A DNA stretch of 64,000 bases from an uncultured Pseudomonadales bacterium (GCA_943842505.1 CALTDI010000010.1:310001-374000); one strand, 5' to 3'; positions 38,521-47,939 are shown, counted from the stretch's first letter. Translations and numbers: made by a program. The notes: generated from the sequence alone by a model not told the origin.

Positions 38521-40506
38521 ATGAAGAATCGCTGGATAGAATCCGAGGCCGCCGCGCACGCCGAGCAAGATAGCAACCTGGGTCTGCGCGTCTATACCTC
38601 ACAGCTCTTGGGGCAGGATGCCGATCTAGTGCTGCATGGCGGCGGCAATACTTCGGTGAAGGGAGAGCTAGAGAATGTCTTTGGCGAGGTCGAACCGGTT
38701 CTTTTCGTTAAAGGCTCCGGTTGGGATCTGCGCACCATTCAGGGCCCAGGATTTCCTGCGGTAAAGATGGAGCACCTCCTGCGGCTTGGAGAACTGACGG
38801 CACTGGGCGATAGCGAGATGATGCGTCAGCTGCGGCTCGCGCTGTTGGACCCCACCGCACCTACGCCCTCGGTCGAAGCCATACTGCATGCGCTAATTCC
38901 CCACAGATATGTAGATCACAGTCATGCCGATGCCGTCGTTGCCATCAGCAACAGCCCCGATGGAGAGTCGATGCTGCGGGAGATCTATGGCGATGAGGTG
39001 CTGATTCTTCCGTATAGGATGCCCGGCTTTATCCTGGCGCAGCAGGTCGCTGAGGCCACTGCAAAGGTTCAGTGGTCATCCCTGCGCGGTATCGTCTTGT
39101 TACACCATGGTATTTTCACCTTCGATGAAGATGCGAAGACCAGCTATAGCACTATGATCGAGCTGGTTAGCAAGGCAGAACAGTTTCTACAGCAGAAAAC
39201 TGGAGCCGATGGATTGGCCAGCGCCAGCTATGAGGCGACCGGGCAAGACTGTCTTCAGCTTAGCCGCCTGCGCAAGGCAGCCGCGCAGATGATGGGTAGA
39301 CCTGTACTGCTTCGGTTCGAGACAACGCAGAAGGCAGCCGGGTTCGCCAATCTGGAGAATTGTCAGGACCTGGCGACTCGCGGTCCCTTGACACCCGATC
39401 ATACGATTCATGCCAAAGCCTTCGCTGCAGTCTTCGACGAAGATCCTCTTCCCGGTCTGCAACAGTTTGAGGCCGATTACCTAGAGTATTTCGAGACGCA
39501 TAGTGACTCATCCCATCAGTGTCTGGACACTATGCCGCGCTATGGCGTCTGGCGTAACAAGGGCATGGTCTATCTGGCGCCTAATCAGAAGCGCTTACAG
39601 ATCGTGCAGGACATCAGTGCGCATACGGTCAAGTCGATTCAGCAAGCTGAATTTCTGAGTGGCTGGCAGGCGCTGCCAAGGCAGGATCTGTTCGATGTGG
39701 AGTACTGGGAACTGGAGCAGGCGAAGCTGAAAACCTCGGCGCACACACCCGAGTTCGAGGGCAAGGTAGTGGTGGTGACTGGAGCCGCGTCTGGGATAGG
39801 CAGGGCCTGTGTAGAGGAATTTACGAACCGCGGTGCCGTCGTGTTGGCGCTAGATATCGCCGAGGGTTTCGCCGAACAGTTTACTGGCGGTGCAGTAGTG
39901 GCTGTGCACTGTGATGTCACCGATTCGCAGGCGATAGATTCTGCTTTGCAGCAGATGGTGGTCGAGTTTGGTGGTATCGATATCGTAGTTAGCAATGCGG
40001 GAAATTTCCCTGCAAGCCAGTCCCTGGAAGAAATGGATGATGACAACTGGAATTCTTCGCAGCAGTTAAACCAAACCTCCCACATGAAACTACTGCGCGC
40101 CACCGCGCCATTTCTACGTAATGGCCTAGACCCTGCGGTTGTCATAGTTGCCTCTAAAAACGTACCGGCACCCGGGCCTGGTGCTGCGGCCTACTCGGTA
40201 GCCAAGGCTGGCCTGACCCAGATGGCGCGCATCGCCGCTCTGGAGTTGGGGGAGGCGGGTATTCGGGTTAACGTGCTACACCCCAATGCGGTGTATGATA
40301 CGGCGATATGGAGCGAGGATGTATTGGCGAGCCGGGCCGCACATTATGGCCTTAGCGTTGAAGAATATAAGACCTCAAATGTGCTAAAAACCGAGGTCGC
40401 CGCAATGGACGTGGCGAAGGCGGTCACTGTGTTTGCCGGGCAATCACTCGCCAAGACCACCGGGGCACAGCTGCCTGTCGATGGCGGCAATGATCGCGTA
40501 ATCTAA
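38521..40506 (+). CDS. Class II aldolase-short-chain dehydrogenase fusion
   Basis: The 661-residue cytosolic protein joins an N-terminal class II aldolase/adducin domain (about 20-400) and a C-terminal SDR domain (about 410-661). The aldolase part has HGGGNTSVKGE, HRYVDHSHADAV with zinc-type histidines, and LLHHGIFTFDED. The SDR part has TGAASGIGRA for cofactor, NAG, and the catalytic Ser-Tyr-Lys (VASK...AAYSVAK with Ser 13 residues before Tyr). This architecture is annotated in rhamnose catabolism, but here mtnA follows after 24 bp, so a 5-methylthioribulose-1-phosphate or 5-deoxyribulose-1-phosphate aldolase is likely. The aldehyde product would be handed to the SDR half. An in-frame TTG at 38509 exists but the ATG 38521 fits the family better. 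Confidence 0.88.
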   Translation: MKNRWIESEAAAHAEQDSNLGLRVYTSQLLGQDADLVLHGGGNTSVKGELENVFGEVEPVLFVKGSGWDLRTIQGPGFPAVKMEHLLRLGELTALGDSEMMRQLRLALLDPTAPTPSVEAILHALIPHRYVDHSHADAVVAISNSPDGESMLREIYGDEVLILPYRMPGFILAQQVAEATAKVQWSSLRGIVLLHHGIFTFDEDAKTSYSTMIELVSKAEQFLQQKTGADGLASASYEATGQDCLQLSRLRKAAAQMMGRPVLLRFETTQKAAGFANLENCQDLATRGPLTPDHTIHAKAFAAVFDEDPLPGLQQFEADYLEYFETHSDSSHQCLDTMPRYGVWRNKGMVYLAPNQKRLQIVQDISAHTVKSIQQAEFLSGWQALPRQDLFDVEYWELEQAKLKTSAHTPEFEGKVVVVTGAASGIGRACVEEFTNRGAVVLALDIAEGFAEQFTGGAVVAVHCDVTDSQAIDSALQQMVVEFGGIDIVVSNAGNFPASQSLEEMDDDNWNSSQQLNQTSHMKLLRATAPFLRNGLDPAVVIVASKNVPAPGPGAAAYSVAKAGLTQMARIAALELGEAGIRVNVLHPNAVYDTAIWSEDVLASRAAHYGLSVEEYKTSNVLKTEVAAMDVAKAVTVFAGQSLAKTTGAQLPVDGGNDRVI

Positions 40507-40530
40507 TTTCTACACCCCATCGAGGCGATA

Positions 40531-41613
40531 GTGAAAGTTAACGGGCAGCAATACCAAAGCATCTGGTTCGAAGAGAGTGATAATAGCGTTAATATTATCG
40601 ATCAGACTCGCCTGCCCCATCGCTTTGAAATTATTAGCCTGAATACACTACAAGATGCCTGCCATGCCATCGAGTCGATGCAGGTGCGCGGCGCTCCCTT
40701 GATCGGTGTAGCCGCTGCCTATGGCGTCTACCTGGCGCTGCTTGAAGATCCACAGCAACTGGCGGTCGCCTTGGACAAGCTGGCCGCAACGCGACCGACT
40801 GCGGTGAATCTGCGCTGGGGTCTGGATAGAGTCAATGCGGCGCTGCGTCACACCGTCGTCGAGAAACGAGTCGAAGTAGCCTTGCAAGAGGCACAGGCAA
40901 TGGAGCGCGAAGATAGTGCGATCTGCGCCCAAATCGGGGAGCATGGCGCAGCCCTGTTGCAGGAAATCTGGAATGGAAAACGCGATAAGAGTAAGCCGCT
41001 ACAGGTGCTCACGCACTGCAACGCCGGCGCATTGGCGACGGTAGATTGGGGGACGGCGCTGTCGGTTATCTATAAGACGGCGGAGGCTGGAGTGCCATTG
41101 CATGTTTGGGTCGATGAGACCCGGCCCCGTAACCAGGGTGCATCGCTTACCTGTTGGGAGCTCGCTCAACACGGTATAGCACATACGCTGATCGTCGATA
41201 ATGCGGGCGGACATCTGATGCAACATGGACAGGTGGACTGCTGTGTTGTTGGCAGCGATCGAACCACGATTAACGGCGATGTGTGCAATAAGATCGGAAC
41301 CTACCTGAAAGCCCTGGCGGCGTTCGACAACGACGTGCCTTTCTTTGTGGCGTTGCCGGTATCGAGCATAGACTTTACTCTCTCAGATGGTCTCAAAGAA
41401 ATTCCTATAGAGCAGCGGGATGCGGAAGAAGTCAGTCATCTCATCGGCGTCGATGAAAAAGGCGAGCTTAGTAAGATCAGGCTCTGCCCCGAAGGCACGG
41501 CGATAAGCAACTTCGGTTTCGATGTAACACCGGCACGTCTGATTAGTAAGATTATTACGGAGAAGGGTGTGTGTGATGCGCAGCAGGCACAACTGCAGCG
41601 GCTGCGCAGTTAG
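40531..41613 (+). CDS. mtnA: 5-methylthioribose-1-phosphate isomerase (MtnA)
   Basis: MtnA converts 5-methylthioribose-1-phosphate to 5-methylthioribulose-1-phosphate in the methionine salvage route or in its DHAP shunt variant. The 360 residues have RGAPLIGVAAAYG, the catalytic Cys motif THCNAGALATVDWGTAL (near residue 165), DETRPRNQGASLTCWEL and the catalytic Asp stretch VVGSDRTTINGDVCNKIGTY (near residue 250). It starts with GTG, 24 bp after the aldolase-dehydrogenase fusion and probably in its transcript. No mtnB, mtnC or mtnD lies nearby, which argues against the classical salvage cycle at this locus. Confidence 0.95.
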   Translation: MKVNGQQYQSIWFEESDNSVNIIDQTRLPHRFEIISLNTLQDACHAIESMQVRGAPLIGVAAAYGVYLALLEDPQQLAVALDKLAATRPTAVNLRWGLDRVNAALRHTVVEKRVEVALQEAQAMEREDSAICAQIGEHGAALLQEIWNGKRDKSKPLQVLTHCNAGALATVDWGTALSVIYKTAEAGVPLHVWVDETRPRNQGASLTCWELAQHGIAHTLIVDNAGGHLMQHGQVDCCVVGSDRTTINGDVCNKIGTYLKALAAFDNDVPFFVALPVSSIDFTLSDGLKEIPIEQRDAEEVSHLIGVDEKGELSKIRLCPEGTAISNFGFDVTPARLISKIITEKGVCDAQQAQLQRLRS

Positions 41614-41640
41614 TTAGAGTCTGACGGGGCTATTGTTGCT

Positions 41641-41988
41641 CTAACCTGGCGGCCAGTTCAGCGCGCGGCCACCAAGAATGTGTAGATGTAGGTGGTAGAC
41701 GGTCTGTCCACCGTCGCTTCCCGTATTGATCACATAGCGAAAGCCTTCTTCGCTGAGTCCTTGTTCGGCGGCAATTTCATTCGCTTTTAACAGCAGTTTT
41801 CCCAGCAATGCCTGGTCGCTGGCATCGCTTGCAGACACATCAGTCAGGTGTTTCTTGGGAATAATGAGGATGTGCGTAGGGGCCGCTGGGTTTATGTCGT
41901 GGAAGGCATACACATCATCGTCGGAATAAACCTTGTTAGAGGGTATTTCCCCTGCGATAATTTTGCAAAACAGACAGTCATCCGCCAT
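41641..41988 (-). CDS. hinT: HIT-family purine nucleoside phosphoramidase (HinT)
   Basis: HinT hydrolyses adenosine 5'-phosphoramidates. The 115-residue protein starts MADDCLFCKIIAGEIPS and ends with the histidine triad HLHLHILGG (HxHxH-type), typical of HinT. Start chosen at 41988 with a GGAG five bases before; the ORF continues upstream five codons. It is convergent with mtnA with about 28 bp between and divergent from the glutamine cyclotransferase gene. Confidence 0.93.
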   Translation of the reverse strand: MADDCLFCKIIAGEIPSNKVYSDDDVYAFHDINPAAPTHILIIPKKHLTDVSASDASDQALLGKLLLKANEIAAEQGLSEEGFRYVINTGSDGGQTVYHLHLHILGGRALNWPPG

Positions 41989-42051
41989 ACGTGCTCCGAT
42001 CATTCAGCTGTTATTCATGAGTCTGGGCAATACTATAGCATGGGAGAAAAT

Positions 42052-42846
42052 TTGACTATTCGCCTTGGACGATCAAGAACACTACTGTTCCTGTTGTTGT
42101 GCTGTACGCCGTTTCTATTGCAGGCACAGGAGCAGGTTCCCCGCTATGGCTACAAGGTAATTAACACCTACCCGCACAATATCAATTCCTTTACGCAGGG
42201 TTTGGTCTATCACGAAGGTTATCTATTCGAGGGGACGGGAAAGAATGGCCAGTCTTCCCTAAGTAAGATCAATCTCGATGATGGCGAAGTTCTGATGAGT
42301 AAGAACTTGTCGCAGCGTTATTTCGGCGAAGGAATCGAAATCGTCGGCGAGAAGATCTATCAACTTACCTGGCAGTCTCATCTCGTGTTCGTGTATGACA
42401 AGTCGAGCTTCGATTCGGTGGGCTCTCATTACAATGCGACGGAGGGTTGGGGCTTAGCCTACGATGGTGAGCATCTAATACTGAGCGATGGCACGGCTAC
42501 CCTGCAGTTTATGGATCCCGAGACATTTGCACCGGTGCGCAGTGTGCAGGTGGAATATGCAGGCAATGCCATCAGTCAGTTAAATGAGCTCGAATACATC
42601 AATGGCGAAGTGTGGGCCAATGTCTGGCAGACCGATTATATTCTGCGCATCGACCCGGCAACTGGTGAAGTCAATTCGATCATAGACTTAAGCGGCTTAT
42701 CCCAGCAGACACAGCTGGGGAGTTCCGAGGCCGTGCTAAACGGCATCGCCTGGGATGCCGAGGGTGAACGTTTGTTTGTTACTGGCAAGAACTGGGCACA
42801 CCTGTTTGAGATCGAATTGCTTGAGATCGAACTGGCCGGTCTCTAA
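42052..42846 (+). CDS. Glutaminyl-peptide cyclotransferase (secreted)
   Basis: The protein has a signal peptide (LLFLLLCCTPFLLQAQ) and about 245 mature residues of the glutamine cyclotransferase beta-propeller family: YGYKVINTYPHNINSFTQGLVY at the start, LFEGTGKNGQSSLSKI, YQLTWQSHLVFVYDK, and LNGIAWDAEGERLFVTGKNW near the end. It would form pyroglutamate at N-terminal glutamine of exported proteins. I chose TTG 42052 because GGGAG lies five bases before; ATG 42040 is the alternative but overlaps that ribosome-binding site. Confidence 0.87.
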   Translation: MTIRLGRSRTLLFLLLCCTPFLLQAQEQVPRYGYKVINTYPHNINSFTQGLVYHEGYLFEGTGKNGQSSLSKINLDDGEVLMSKNLSQRYFGEGIEIVGEKIYQLTWQSHLVFVYDKSSFDSVGSHYNATEGWGLAYDGEHLILSDGTATLQFMDPETFAPVRSVQVEYAGNAISQLNELEYINGEVWANVWQTDYILRIDPATGEVNSIIDLSGLSQQTQLGSSEAVLNGIAWDAEGERLFVTGKNWAHLFEIELLEIELAGL

Positions 42847-42849
42847 GCT

Positions 42850-43269
42850 ATGTGGTTGCAGAAACCAATAGTGCTTCGAGCAAGATCCCGCGGCTTTCAT
42901 CTGGTCAGCGACGAAGTGCTGGCGGCGCTGCCCGAGCTTGCTACTGTTAATATTGGATTGCTGCATCTGTTCCTGCAGCACACATCCGCCTCTCTGAGCA
43001 TCAATGAGAATGCCGATAGCTCGGTCCGTCGCGATATGGAGTCACACTTCAATCAGCTGGCGCCAGAAAATGCTCCCTATTACGAACACACCCTGGAAGG
43101 GCCAGATGATATGCCTGCTCATATAAAGTCTGGCCTGCTCGGTTGTGAGCTCTCCATCCCAATAACGCAGGGCAGATTACAGCTAGGCACCTGGCAGGGA
43201 ATCTATCTAGGCGAACACCGTGAGTTAGCGGGTTCACGCTCTGTACTTGCTACGCTGCAGGGAGAATGA
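42850..43269 (+). CDS. yjbQ: YjbQ-family protein (secondary thiamine-phosphate synthase-like)
   Basis: The 139 residues match the YjbQ/UPF0047 family: [48 protein letters not shown] and [14 protein letters not shown] contain the conserved histidines of the small barrel. Some members can replace thiamine phosphate synthase weakly; a true role is not settled. It begins 3 bp after the glutamine cyclotransferase stop and is followed at once by the aminopeptidase gene, so three genes are probably co-transcribed. Confidence 0.9.
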   Translation: MWLQKPIVLRARSRGFHLVSDEVLAALPELATVNIGLLHLFLQHTSASLSINENADSSVRRDMESHFNQLAPENAPYYEHTLEGPDDMPAHIKSGLLGCELSIPITQGRLQLGTWQGIYLGEHRELAGSRSVLATLQGE

Positions 43270-43270
43270 A

Positions 43271-44353
43271 TTGCGAGCGTCAGGCAAGCTCTACAAGTCG
43301 AATGCAGTGAAGGCGCTTGCGCTGATCCTGCTGTCCATCGCTCTGGTATCTTGCGAGACGGTGGGTTACTACTCGCAGGCGGCGCGGGGGCAGCTCGCCA
43401 TTGTCTTCGGGCGGGAAGACATTCGGCGGCTACTGCAGCAAGAAGAGTTACCGCCGCAGCTGCTTGAGAAGTTTGAGAGGGTCATCGAGATCAGGAGTTT
43501 TGCCGAGACAGAGCTGGGCTTGCCGGTGGGAGATCACTATTCAAGCTATGTAGATGTTGAGCGTGAGCACGTAGTCTGGAATGTATTTGCCGCGCCAGAA
43601 TTTTCCGTCGATCCGGTAAACTGGTGCTATCCCATCGCCGGCTGCGTCGCCTATCGCGGCTATTTCTCCGAGCAATCCGCATTGAACTATGCGGCGAAGC
43701 TGGAGCAGGAAGGCTTCGATGTCTATACCGGGGGTGTGGATGCCTACTCAACCCTGGGTTGGTTTGAGGACTCGCTGCTCAGCACTGTGCTCGATCGGGC
43801 GGATCATCAACTGGCGGGTCTGATATTTCATGAGTTGGCGCATCAGCTTGTCTATGTAAGCGGCGATACCACTTTCAATGAGAGTTTTGCTACGGCGGTG
43901 GAACGAGAGGGGGTTAGGCGCTGGCTGGCGCAGAGCGCAGCGGTGTCCGACATCGATGCGGCCTTGTTGGAGTATGAGCGGCAGCGAGAGTTCGTCGATT
44001 TGGTTACGGGCTATAGAGATCGATTCGAGGCGCTCTATCAGCAAGAGCTCGCCGAACAGTCGATGCGCGTTCGCAAGGCCCGGCTACAGCAGTCCTTGCG
44101 AGATGACTATGCGTCTTTGAAACGCCAGTGGCAGGGTTACGCGGGATATGATGGCTGGTTTGCGCACTCGCTAAACAATGCGCAGTTAGGCACGATTGCT
44201 TCTTACAACGATTTGCTGCCCTTGTTCGAGGGTATATTCGAGAAATCGAATCAGAACTTTCCCGAATTCTATGCCGAGGTTAGCCGACTCGCTGAATTGT
44301 CATTAGCGGAAAGAGAGGCGTTGCTCCTGGACTCTGCCGAATCAAGCCAATAG
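43271..44353 (+). CDS. Predicted lipoprotein aminopeptidase (COG4324 type)
   Basis: This protein has an N-terminal lipobox LVSC (Cys28 from the TTG start) and the zinc-metallopeptidase motif FHELAHQ with a downstream FNESFATAVEREG glutamate that completes the HEXXH+E site. The WCYPIAGCVAYRGYF, VYTGGVDAYSTLGWFEDS segments are diagnostic for the predicted aminopeptidase family COG4324. The open frame extends upstream of 43271, but that TTG follows GGAGA and the preceding stop, so it is chosen. A Trp/Arg-rich C-terminal helix ends the protein. It probably sits in the outer membrane or periplasm. Confidence 0.88.
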   Translation: MRASGKLYKSNAVKALALILLSIALVSCETVGYYSQAARGQLAIVFGREDIRRLLQQEELPPQLLEKFERVIEIRSFAETELGLPVGDHYSSYVDVEREHVVWNVFAAPEFSVDPVNWCYPIAGCVAYRGYFSEQSALNYAAKLEQEGFDVYTGGVDAYSTLGWFEDSLLSTVLDRADHQLAGLIFHELAHQLVYVSGDTTFNESFATAVEREGVRRWLAQSAAVSDIDAALLEYERQREFVDLVTGYRDRFEALYQQELAEQSMRVRKARLQQSLRDDYASLKRQWQGYAGYDGWFAHSLNNAQLGTIASYNDLLPLFEGIFEKSNQNFPEFYAEVSRLAELSLAEREALLLDSAESSQ

Positions 44354-44373
44354 CCCGCTCGCTGGGAAGTGGT

Positions 44374-45114
44374 TTAGCGTTGCAGGCGATTGCGGAGCGA
44401 CTCGACGAGATTGGTATAGAAGTCTGAGTCCGGGTTCTTGGCAGCGGCAGACTCGTAAGCCTGCAGAGCCTCCTCGATGCGATTTTCTTGTTCCAGAATA
44501 CGACCCAGGCTACGGTCGAAGAAGGCATTGCCGGGCATCACTTCGATCGCCTTCTGATAGACAGCGATAGCCTTGTCAGCTTCGCCAGCATTGTTATAGG
44601 TGTTAGCCATGATATGCACTTGCGAGTCGTTGTCCGAATCAAGTTCAATTGCGCGCAGGTCATAGTCTATCGACGCGTCAAAGTTTCCATCGCGCCGTTC
44701 TAGTTCACCCAGAGTTGTTACCGCCGCGATCAAGGATGCCGTTGTGCTCGACTGTAGCCGGATGAATCTGGCCAGCAGCGGCTTCGCCTCTTCATAGCGC
44801 TCTAGGAAGTAATAGGTATTGGCAAGATTGCGAATCGCGCCATCAAGATTCGGGTCAGCGCTAATAGCCTTTCTGTATTCGTCGATGGCTTCTTCAAAGC
44901 GTTCCAGGTTGCTGTAAGTGTTGCCGCGACGCAGATACTTCTGTGCAAGTTCGGCATCGATCGTAGGCCCGGTGCGTTCTATATCCAGGTTGCCGTAACG
45001 CTGCAAGACCGATGCGGCGCCGTCGTCTTGGGCTACGCTAACTGAACTAACGGCTGCGATTAACAGGAGCAGGGTCGTGACACTTGTCCGATAGGCGACA
45101 TGGGATGACTTCAT
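44374..45114 (-). CDS. Periplasmic TPR-repeat protein
   Basis: The 246-residue protein carries a signal peptide (TTLLLLIAAVSSVSVA) and at least four tetratricopeptide repeats: YLRRGNTYSNLERFEEAIDEYR, AIRNLANTYYFLERYEEAKPL, DSQVHIMANTYNNAGEADKAI, and RSLGRILEQENRIEEALQAYE. It stands convergent with the aminopeptidase gene (20 bp) and divergent from the VOC gene. TPR proteins scaffold other proteins; the partner cannot be read here. Confidence 0.85.
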   Translation of the reverse strand: MKSSHVAYRTSVTTLLLLIAAVSSVSVAQDDGAASVLQRYGNLDIERTGPTIDAELAQKYLRRGNTYSNLERFEEAIDEYRKAISADPNLDGAIRNLANTYYFLERYEEAKPLLARFIRLQSSTTASLIAAVTTLGELERRDGNFDASIDYDLRAIELDSDNDSQVHIMANTYNNAGEADKAIAVYQKAIEVMPGNAFFDRSLGRILEQENRIEEALQAYESAAAKNPDSDFYTNLVESLRNRLQR

Positions 45115-45248
45115 TGTATTACCTTGCTAGGGGGTATAGATTCTGCACAGGACTATAACGCAGCTGGTCTTCATCTTCCAGCGAGTGGGCTAGGCGATTC
45201 TGCAGGCTGGATTCGAGTTGTGATGTAACAGGAAGCATTAGGCGAATT

Positions 45249-45653
45249 ATGATTAAACCAAAACTAATCGACCATATCGTATTGCGCACCGATCGCTATC
45301 GCGAGCTCATCGATTTTTACTGCGATGTGTTGGGCTGTGAGTTGGAGCGAGAGACGCCTGCGCAGATGGGGCTAACACAACTCCGAGCCGGTGACTCGCT
45401 CATAGACATAGTGGATGTTGCGGGCGAATTGGGAAGAATTGGCGGTGCGGCACCCGGGGAGACGGGAAATAATGTCGATCATTTTTGTCTGCAGATTGAG
45501 CCTGTCGATGAGCTGGCGCTGAAGTCGCACCTACAAGAACACGGTGTCGAGGTCGACGATTTTCAGCAGCGTTATGGCGCGCAGGGAATGGGTCGTTCGA
45601 TCTATTTGAAAGACATTGCGGGCAACACGGTAGAGCTTAGGGTTAGTAAATAA
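45249..45653 (+). CDS. VOC-superfamily (glyoxalase/dioxygenase-like) protein
   Basis: The 134 residues form one vicinal-oxygen-chelate module with IDHIVLRTDRYRELIDFY, VDHFCLQIEPVDELAL and AGNTVELRV. Candidate metal ligands are His10, His near 79 and Glu near 130, as in this superfamily. The specific reaction cannot be given from sequence. It is monocistronic between the TPR gene and selD. Confidence 0.85.
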   Translation: MIKPKLIDHIVLRTDRYRELIDFYCDVLGCELERETPAQMGLTQLRAGDSLIDIVDVAGELGRIGGAAPGETGNNVDHFCLQIEPVDELALKSHLQEHGVEVDDFQQRYGAQGMGRSIYLKDIAGNTVELRVSK

Positions 45654-45665
45654 TCTCTGTTCGCC

Positions 45666-47939
45666 CTATTTTAGAATCAGTGCCGGCAGCTGCGCTGCTG
45701 TTTTAGCGACTCTGCCGATGGCTTTAGCCTCGGGGTAACCCCATTCGCGCAGCTGCTTGATGCAGGCTTGCGCCTCGACATCCGGTACGCTCGCTAGCAG
45801 ACCTCCGGCTGTCTGCGGGTCGAACATCAGGTCGAAGCGTGGGTTGCCCTGGAAAGCTTCGCTATTGAATATGTTATTTCTTACCAGGGCATTATCCGCG
45901 TGAAGTGAACTGAATATTCCCTGCTGTAGTGTCTCCAGTGCACCATCTAATGCCGGCAGATCGGCCAGGCTCAATTCCACCTCTATATTGTTCGACTCAA
46001 GCATCTCGAAGAGATGGCCGGCCAGCCCAAAACCGGTAATGTCGGTGCAGGCGGTTGCCCTGTGCTGAATAAAACATTCAGCGGCCTTCCTGTTGGATAG
46101 CAACATCTGCTGCAGTGCGGCCTCCATCCAGCGATGCCGCGCCTTGTAGCGCATATCGGCGGCTAATAGCGTGCCCGTGCCCAGGGGTTTGCAGAGGATG
46201 ATGATGTCGCCGGTGTGCATGCCATCTTTGCCGAGCAGGGCATCTCTTTCTGAGAAGCCATTGACGCACAGACCAAACACTAGCTCTTTGGACTCGGCGG
46301 AATGGCCGCCGATTAGGGTGCAGTCGTTTTCGTTTAGTGCCTCGCTGCAGCCATGCATGACGTCTCTTAGTGTGGCCTTGCTAATCTTCTTGCTCGCCGC
46401 GGGAATTCCGACGATGGCGAGAGCCGAGTGCGGCATGCAACCCATCGCATAGATATCGCTCATGCAATGATTGCTGGCAATCTTGGCAAATAACCAGGGG
46501 TCATTGATAAAGGCGCTAAGCTGATCGACGCTCTGCAGTAGAACGCGACCATCTTCTAACTGAATAAGTGAGGCATCCTCACTAACCGATCCGGATGAGA
46601 GTACGTCATCATTGTGCTGACCGGGTAATTCCTGCAGCACTTCCTGCAATACGTCTCCAGCTATTTTGGCGCCACAGCCGGCGCAGCGCATCGCGTGTTT
46701 GCGCAGCTGCTGCTCTGTTTCCTCGCTGACCAGGCCGTTCGCTATGTCCAGGCCATCTGGCATAGTCGGGAACTGACTGTACTTGCGCAGGAATGCGGTA
46801 TCGATAGAGTTCTTCAACGACCAGACTGAGCGGCCCTGGAAGAATAGCTTGTTGCGCGAGGCGATGGCCTTCCTATTGGCAAGATTGATTAAGGCCAGCG
46901 CATTTTTCTGAGGGCGATGGGGCTTCAGACTCTTGCCCGTGGCATAGCGCAGTAGGTTCTCTGCCAGCGGCTTGCCCTGTCTTACGGCATAGACTCCAGA
47001 CTTCGGCCTGGGTTCGCCTTTGATAGTGGCAGCGTCACCTGCGGCGAAAACAAACTCATGGCTGGTGGATTGTAGAAAATCGTTCACCTCGATAAAGCCG
47101 TCGTCGCCTATCGCCAGGCCACATTCCGCTGGCCATTGCGGGATGCTTGCGCCCGTCGCATAGACTATGGAGTCGGCCTCGACTACTCGCTCATCGCTGC
47201 AATGAATTTTCCCATCGCTAAATTTGATGACCTCATGCTCGGGGTAGACAGCGATTTCCCGCTTGGCTAATTCTGCCTTAATAAAATGTCGAACCTTGCT
47301 GTTGTGGAATCTGAGTAACTCTTCGTCTGCCGTAACGATGCCTATTTCAAGTGGCGATCCATCGAATTTCTTTATCGCGAGTTCGCTGTGAATTCGATGT
47401 TGGACGGCAAAGGCTAGCTCTACACTCGCCGGCCCTCCGCCCACGATGAGGAAGCGATAGCTCTTGTTCTGGGTATCTATAGTGGCGAGCATGTCTGTGC
47501 GCAAGATTTCCCAGTGACGTAGAAATTGATCGATGGGTTTAATACCAATGGCAAAATCTGCCGCGCCAGGAATCGTTGTCGCATTCGGCTTAGAGCCAAT
47601 ATTTAAAGAGATGAGGTCGAACTCGATAGCGGGCCTGCCATCTAGGTGAATCGTCTTCTGTTCGAAATCGATATGACTCACTTCACTGTGTATCAGTCTC
47701 ACGCCGGCGAATTGTGCTAGTGGTCTTAGATCGATATGAATATCGTCGCGGTTGTACGCGCCGCTGATGTAGCCGGGAAGTGAGCCGGAGTAGGGCGTCT
47801 CTATGTCGCGACTTATCAGGGTAATGCTCAGTCCGGGGACCGAATCCATGCCGAACTTTTTCAGGACGGCAAGATGGCTGTGGCCGCCGCCGACCAAGAC
47901 CAGGTGCTTTACGATTGGGCTGCTGGTATTTGATTTCAT
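45666..47939 (-). CDS. selD: SelD with N-terminal FAD/NAD oxidoreductase domain
   Basis: This 757-residue fusion has an N-terminal pyridine nucleotide-disulfide oxidoreductase (HLVLVGGGHSHLAVLKKF, FLIVGGGPASVELAFAVQ, VFAAGDAATIKGEPRPK; about residues 1-370) and a C-terminal selenide, water dikinase (about 400-757). SelD's catalytic Cys is in CAGCGAK and is Cys, not Sec; the following lysine is present. GGHSAESKELVFG and DPQTAGGLLASV are standard SelD blocks. It makes selenophosphate for selenoproteins or 2-selenouridine, while the FAD domain may provide selenide, which is inference. The ATG is used; the upstream 325 bp is empty of genes. Confidence 0.92.
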   Translation of the reverse strand: MKSNTSSPIVKHLVLVGGGHSHLAVLKKFGMDSVPGLSITLISRDIETPYSGSLPGYISGAYNRDDIHIDLRPLAQFAGVRLIHSEVSHIDFEQKTIHLDGRPAIEFDLISLNIGSKPNATTIPGAADFAIGIKPIDQFLRHWEILRTDMLATIDTQNKSYRFLIVGGGPASVELAFAVQHRIHSELAIKKFDGSPLEIGIVTADEELLRFHNSKVRHFIKAELAKREIAVYPEHEVIKFSDGKIHCSDERVVEADSIVYATGASIPQWPAECGLAIGDDGFIEVNDFLQSTSHEFVFAAGDAATIKGEPRPKSGVYAVRQGKPLAENLLRYATGKSLKPHRPQKNALALINLANRKAIASRNKLFFQGRSVWSLKNSIDTAFLRKYSQFPTMPDGLDIANGLVSEETEQQLRKHAMRCAGCGAKIAGDVLQEVLQELPGQHNDDVLSSGSVSEDASLIQLEDGRVLLQSVDQLSAFINDPWLFAKIASNHCMSDIYAMGCMPHSALAIVGIPAASKKISKATLRDVMHGCSEALNENDCTLIGGHSAESKELVFGLCVNGFSERDALLGKDGMHTGDIIILCKPLGTGTLLAADMRYKARHRWMEAALQQMLLSNRKAAECFIQHRATACTDITGFGLAGHLFEMLESNNIEVELSLADLPALDGALETLQQGIFSSLHADNALVRNNIFNSEAFQGNPRFDLMFDPQTAGGLLASVPDVEAQACIKQLREWGYPEAKAIGRVAKTAAQLPALILK

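Noticed and set aside
46078..46269. Selenocysteine codon or SECIS in selD
   Set aside because: The catalytic residue is encoded as Cys and no in-frame TGA is seen.
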